Shown here one piece after another: positions 61,278 to 64,000 of a stretch of 64,000 nucleotides of DNA. The DNA is taken from NCBI RefSeq assembly GCF_030405905.1, contig NZ_JASATW010000016.1, positions 1 to 64,000 on the forward strand. Direction: 5' to 3'. Position 1 is the first letter of the stretch, and each line of letters opens with the position of its first letter. The position numbers and the translations under genes were made by a program. The notes below the pieces were generated by a model. The model made no database searches. It saw only the letters and a program-made list of their open reading frames with translations, and was not told the DNA's origin. The DNA comes from Sphaerothrix gracilis. GTDB lineage: Bacteria; Cyanobacteriota; Cyanobacteriia; Phormidesmidales; Phormidesmidaceae.

Positions 61278-62033
61278 TCACTCATGCTCTTCTACACCAT
61301 GCCCTTCCATTGCTTCACCAATGTAGGCAGCCGCTAGCGTAGCGAAAATCAATGCCTGAATTGCGCTGGTGAAGAGTCCTAAAGCCATTACCGGCAGCGG
61401 TACAAACAGAGGTACCAGCAGCACTAGAACAGCTACAACCAGCTCGTCTGCCAAGATGTTGCCAAACAGACGGAAGCTAAGGGAAAGAGGCTTGGTGAAA
61501 TCTTCAAGAATATTGATTGGCAGCAGAATGGGAGTCGGCTCAATATAGCGAGCAAAATAGCCAAGTCCACGCTTGCTAAATCCGGCGTAAAAATAAGCAA
61601 CCGAAGTCAGCAGAGCCAGCGCCACTGTTGTATTGATGTCGTTGGTTGGAGCTGCAAGTTCACCAGCGGGCAAATGAATCAGCCGCCAAGGAACCAGCGC
61701 ACCTGACCAGTTAGAGACAAAGATGAACAGAAAAAGCGTGCCGACAAAGGGAACCCAGGGGCGATATTCCTTTTCACCAATCTGGTTTTTTGCCAGGTCA
61801 CGAATGAACTCTAGCGCATACTCCATAAAGTTCTGCAGACCCGAAGGAATCCGCTCAACCTTCCGGGTTGCTAACAGTGAGGCAATCACCAGCACCGCGA
61901 TCACAAACCAGGAAGTGAGGAAGACCTGACCGTGCACCTTTAAGTTGCCAATATGCCAGTAAAGATGCTGCCCCACCTCTAACTCAGCTAGAGGCAAGGG
62001 AAATACAGAAGACAAGGGATTCAACATCTCCAT
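61278..62033 (-). CDS. atpB: ATP synthase subunit a
   Basis: Subunit a contains the proton half-channels. The 251-residue membrane protein has about five to six helices, GALVPWRLIHLPAGELAAPTNDINTTVALALL in the middle (in parts), and the essential Arg in LSLSFRLFGNILADELVV (near residue 188). The C-terminus IGEAMEGHGVEEHE is typical. Length fits cyanobacteria. Alternative start at M3. Confidence 0.96.
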   Translation of the reverse strand: MEMLNPLSSVFPLPLAELEVGQHLYWHIGNLKVHGQVFLTSWFVIAVLVIASLLATRKVERIPSGLQNFMEYALEFIRDLAKNQIGEKEYRPWVPFVGTLFLFIFVSNWSGALVPWRLIHLPAGELAAPTNDINTTVALALLTSVAYFYAGFSKRGLGYFARYIEPTPILLPINILEDFTKPLSLSFRLFGNILADELVVAVLVLLVPLFVPLPVMALGLFTSAIQALIFATLAAAYIGEAMEGHGVEEHE

Positions 62034-62095
62034 AAACTTTAAGATTTCCGTAGGAATCTGCAGATAAAAAGGATGCTAGACTACCGAAAATTCCA

Positions 62096-62533
62096 TTATT
62101 CCGATGTCAGCGCGGCCCAGACTGTGTACCCCAGCAAAGACCCTTTGTAGGTCAAAAAACCTAAAAATATAGGAACTACTTCAAGCTGGTTGAGTTGGCT
62201 AGCGACAACCATCAAGCCAATAAACAAGGCCAGTCGCCCGCTGCCGAGTCGCTGTTTTTGGCGACCCAATTGTGCCACGCTTTTAGCCAACATCCTCAAG
62301 TAAACCACACCTGTGCACGCTCCGATTAAATAATTCAGAGCGATGTGCAAGGAATAGAAAACCCAGACAAACCCAAAGACAATTCCTGATAGCAAGAGGG
62401 TGTACCATAGCAGACCTTGCTGCAGCTGATAGTACTCCTGCATAGACTCACTCGGCTGGGCTGAGGACAGCTGAGGTTCTGTGTCTGACGCTTGCACCGA
62501 ATCTACTTCAAGAGACTCTCTGGACGAACTCAC
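62096..62533 (-). CDS. atpI: ATP synthase subunit I (Atp1)
   Basis: This is the first gene of the atp operon. The 145-residue product has a polar Ser/Gln-rich N-terminus (1-35) and then about four membrane helices, with LQQGLLWYTLLLSG and a late VVPIFLGFLTYKGSLLGYT, as in cyanobacterial Atp1. It is thought to help assemble the c-ring. The following atpB starts 62 bp on. Confidence 0.88.
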   Translation of the reverse strand: MSSSRESLEVDSVQASDTEPQLSSAQPSESMQEYYQLQQGLLWYTLLLSGIVFGFVWVFYSLHIALNYLIGACTGVVYLRMLAKSVAQLGRQKQRLGSGRLALFIGLMVVASQLNQLEVVPIFLGFLTYKGSLLGYTVWAALTSE

Positions 62534-62673
62534 AACCTCATATTCCTTGCTGGCATAAAAGCTTTAGCCAACCTTCAAGCCAGAGCAGATCATATCACGG
62601 CAATAATACTTAATGGAAATTTGGGTATTGGATTTTGCAGAATTATTTTTCGCCAGCTAGATTTAGCGATCGC

Positions 62674-63870
62674 CTATTGCGGCTCTAGGATAATTAGCTG
62701 CTGCGACTGAAGCTGCCGCACGGTTTCCAAAGGCGTCGATAATTTTTCTGCTATCTGTCCTACGGTTTCGGAAGTCTGATTGCGATCGCAGGCCTGCAAG
62801 AAGTCAAATTCTGCCGGGGATAGCTTGGTGATTTGGTAGTCGTAGTTGAACACAGACTGGCTCGGCCAGCCTTCCATGCAGGGGTGACGCTGGGGGATGG
62901 CTTTCAGTAGCTGAGCCTCATCTTGCCAGTCAGCCACAGGCAAGGGCGGACGGCTGAGGAAAAACTCGTAGTGACTGATATCTGGATCGAGCAGCTCAAT
63001 TAGGCGATAGCGCTGGCGATCGCTCAAATTTTGCGTCCGTTCAATTAGTTCTGGCGCTTGGCCCAACAGTCGCTCAATCTGCCAGTACTGCGGATTAGAG
63101 AACCCGACAAAATCCAGCTCAGAAGCGGCAATCAGCTCAAACAGCGAGTCAACAGTGTAGTCCACCTCTTGCGGATGCACGTACATATCGGCAAAGCACT
63201 CGTCCCGCTGATTCTCCATCGACCAGCGCTGCTTTTCGCGCTGTACCAGACGGTTCTTTTCCGGTAGTGAGGCGAGGACCTGCCGCCCGACTTTAACGCC
63301 ATCGGTGTAGTCTCCCCGCCGATCGCCCTGGAGCAGCGCGATCGCCTGCTGCATCAGGCTAATTTCCCAGCGGCCTAAGGCAGCATAGACAAAGATGTGC
63401 ATCAGGCCGCCGGGGGCCAGCTTAGGGGCGATCGCCTGAATTCCCCGGACTGGATCGGGCAGGTGATGCAGGACGCCGACGCAGTTGATCAGATCAAACT
63501 GACCCGAAATCTGATCGATGTCGTAGAGGCTGAGATTGTGAAACTCGACTCGCTCGGCTCCGGAGCGGCGACAACGCTCACGGGCAATGTCAATGGCGGC
63601 GACGCTAAGATCTACGCCTACCACTTCGGCCTGCGGATTCAGGTGTACTAGATACTCAGTGCCGACACCCGTGCCGCAGCCCACATCCAGAATACGGATA
63701 TTCTCTCTAGGCGGCTTTTGTCCTGTACAAAAAGCGTAGGCCGCCAACCAGTTCCAGCGCCAGTTATAGCCCGGCGGTGGCTCGTCTAAAATTGGCTCTG
63801 GCGGAAAGGGATAGGTGTTGTAAAGCTGGGCGACGCGATCGCTAATCTGACGAGTTTTTGATGCTTCCAT
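62674..63870 (-). CDS. Class I SAM-dependent methyltransferase
   Basis: The 398-residue product has an N-terminal methyltransferase domain: RVAQLYNTYPFPPEPIL, the SAM loop ILDVGCGTGVGTEYL (about 59-73), the acidic VVGVDLSVAAIDIA and CVGVLHHLPDPVRG. A long C-terminal part (about 230-398) has no named domain and ends with a winged-helix-like stretch (SETVGQIAEKLSTPLETVRQL). The N-terminal 'YNTYPFPPEP' start recurs in cyanobacterial methyltransferases of unknown target. No operon partner is visible; it reads toward the atp operon 140 bp away. Confidence 0.85.
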   Translation of the reverse strand: MEASKTRQISDRVAQLYNTYPFPPEPILDEPPPGYNWRWNWLAAYAFCTGQKPPRENIRILDVGCGTGVGTEYLVHLNPQAEVVGVDLSVAAIDIARERCRRSGAERVEFHNLSLYDIDQISGQFDLINCVGVLHHLPDPVRGIQAIAPKLAPGGLMHIFVYAALGRWEISLMQQAIALLQGDRRGDYTDGVKVGRQVLASLPEKNRLVQREKQRWSMENQRDECFADMYVHPQEVDYTVDSLFELIAASELDFVGFSNPQYWQIERLLGQAPELIERTQNLSDRQRYRLIELLDPDISHYEFFLSRPPLPVADWQDEAQLLKAIPQRHPCMEGWPSQSVFNYDYQITKLSPAEFDFLQACDRNQTSETVGQIAEKLSTPLETVRQLQSQQLIILEPQ

Positions 63871-64000
63871 CTCGGTTTAAATGCTTGTCCAATTGAATCT
63901 AGGTAAATCTAAGGCTAAGGGGAAATCTAGGGCTGCGGCAGACCGCTTCAGCGCCCACAGAACACAGGGGAAACACTCACGACAACAAGCCGTAACAAAA
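63871..64000. other. Upstream region of the methyltransferase gene, window end
   Basis: Only a short direct-repeat pattern is visible: AATCTAGG, AATCTAAGG and AATCTAGGG within about 63895-63931. No ORF or RNA is supported. The sequence runs off the window. Confidence 0.3.

Overview
This is a cyanobacterial chromosome segment. The palindrome GCGATCGC (HIP1) recurs at very high density inside and between genes. The gene set is cyanobacterial: atpI-B-E-G-F-H-A-gamma ATP synthase order with a separate b' subunit, the 2-oxoglutarate decarboxylase plus succinate-semialdehyde dehydrogenase pair, and several proteins I recognise only from cyanobacteria (Npun_F0494-like, DUF1802, DUF6816). High GC and short spacers suggest a Leptolyngbya/Synechococcus-like lineage, but that placement is inference. 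A run of ten N at 8548-8557 marks a scaffold gap. I see no rRNA, tRNA or CRISPR array.

Layout. 1-1100: mobile and repetitive DNA. The start of an IS transposase runs off the left edge and abuts a REP-associated tyrosine transposase broken at its C-terminus; perfect palindromes follow. 1212-6560: small unknown proteins, a short-chain dehydrogenase, an ABC-2 permease, a methylmalonate-semialdehyde-type dehydrogenase, a three-copy REP array, and folB. 7042-10317: the two enzymes that close the cyanobacterial TCA cycle. 10504-15776: a possible micro-ORF, a fusion of a PlsY-like membrane domain with a PEP-synthase-like phosphotransfer module, an Npun_F0494 protein, and cobQ. 15790-25925: ffh, a large GAF-type protein with a cupin, a SemiSWEET, a collagen-like exported protein, peptide deformylase, an HtrA protease and dnaA.

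26061-36917: an unknown 428-residue protein, murF, a JAMM peptidase beside an E1-like MoeB-rhodanese, an exported unknown protein, a racemase, secG, gpmI and an ABC-F ATPase. 37137-49148: cobalamin-dependent metH, bioF, DUF1802, a HAD phosphatase, dtd, a HIT protein, a histidine-rich CobW GTPase, DUF6816, folC and a rhodanese. 49170-54453: a GIY-YIG protein, sbcD, a 3'(2'),5'-bisphosphate nucleotidase, a PfkB kinase and rsmI. 54748-56373: an AT-rich membrane glycosyltransferase, probably acquired. 56477-62533: the ATP synthase operon on the minus strand, without beta and epsilon. 62674-63870: a methyltransferase.

How the genes fit together. Most are housekeeping: translation and secretion (ffh, secG, def, rsmI, dtd), envelope (murF), replication and repair (dnaA, sbcD), central carbon (gpmI, the TCA bypass), and cofactors (folB, folC, bioF, cobQ, with metH as a cobalamin and folate user). 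The items most worth a second look are the PlsY/PEP-synthase-like fusion (10749-13691), the collagen-like secreted protein (20715-22097), the REP family (6009-6155 and 31229-31250) with a broken candidate mobiliser nearby, the JAMM/E1-rhodanese pair, and the AT-rich glycosyltransferase.
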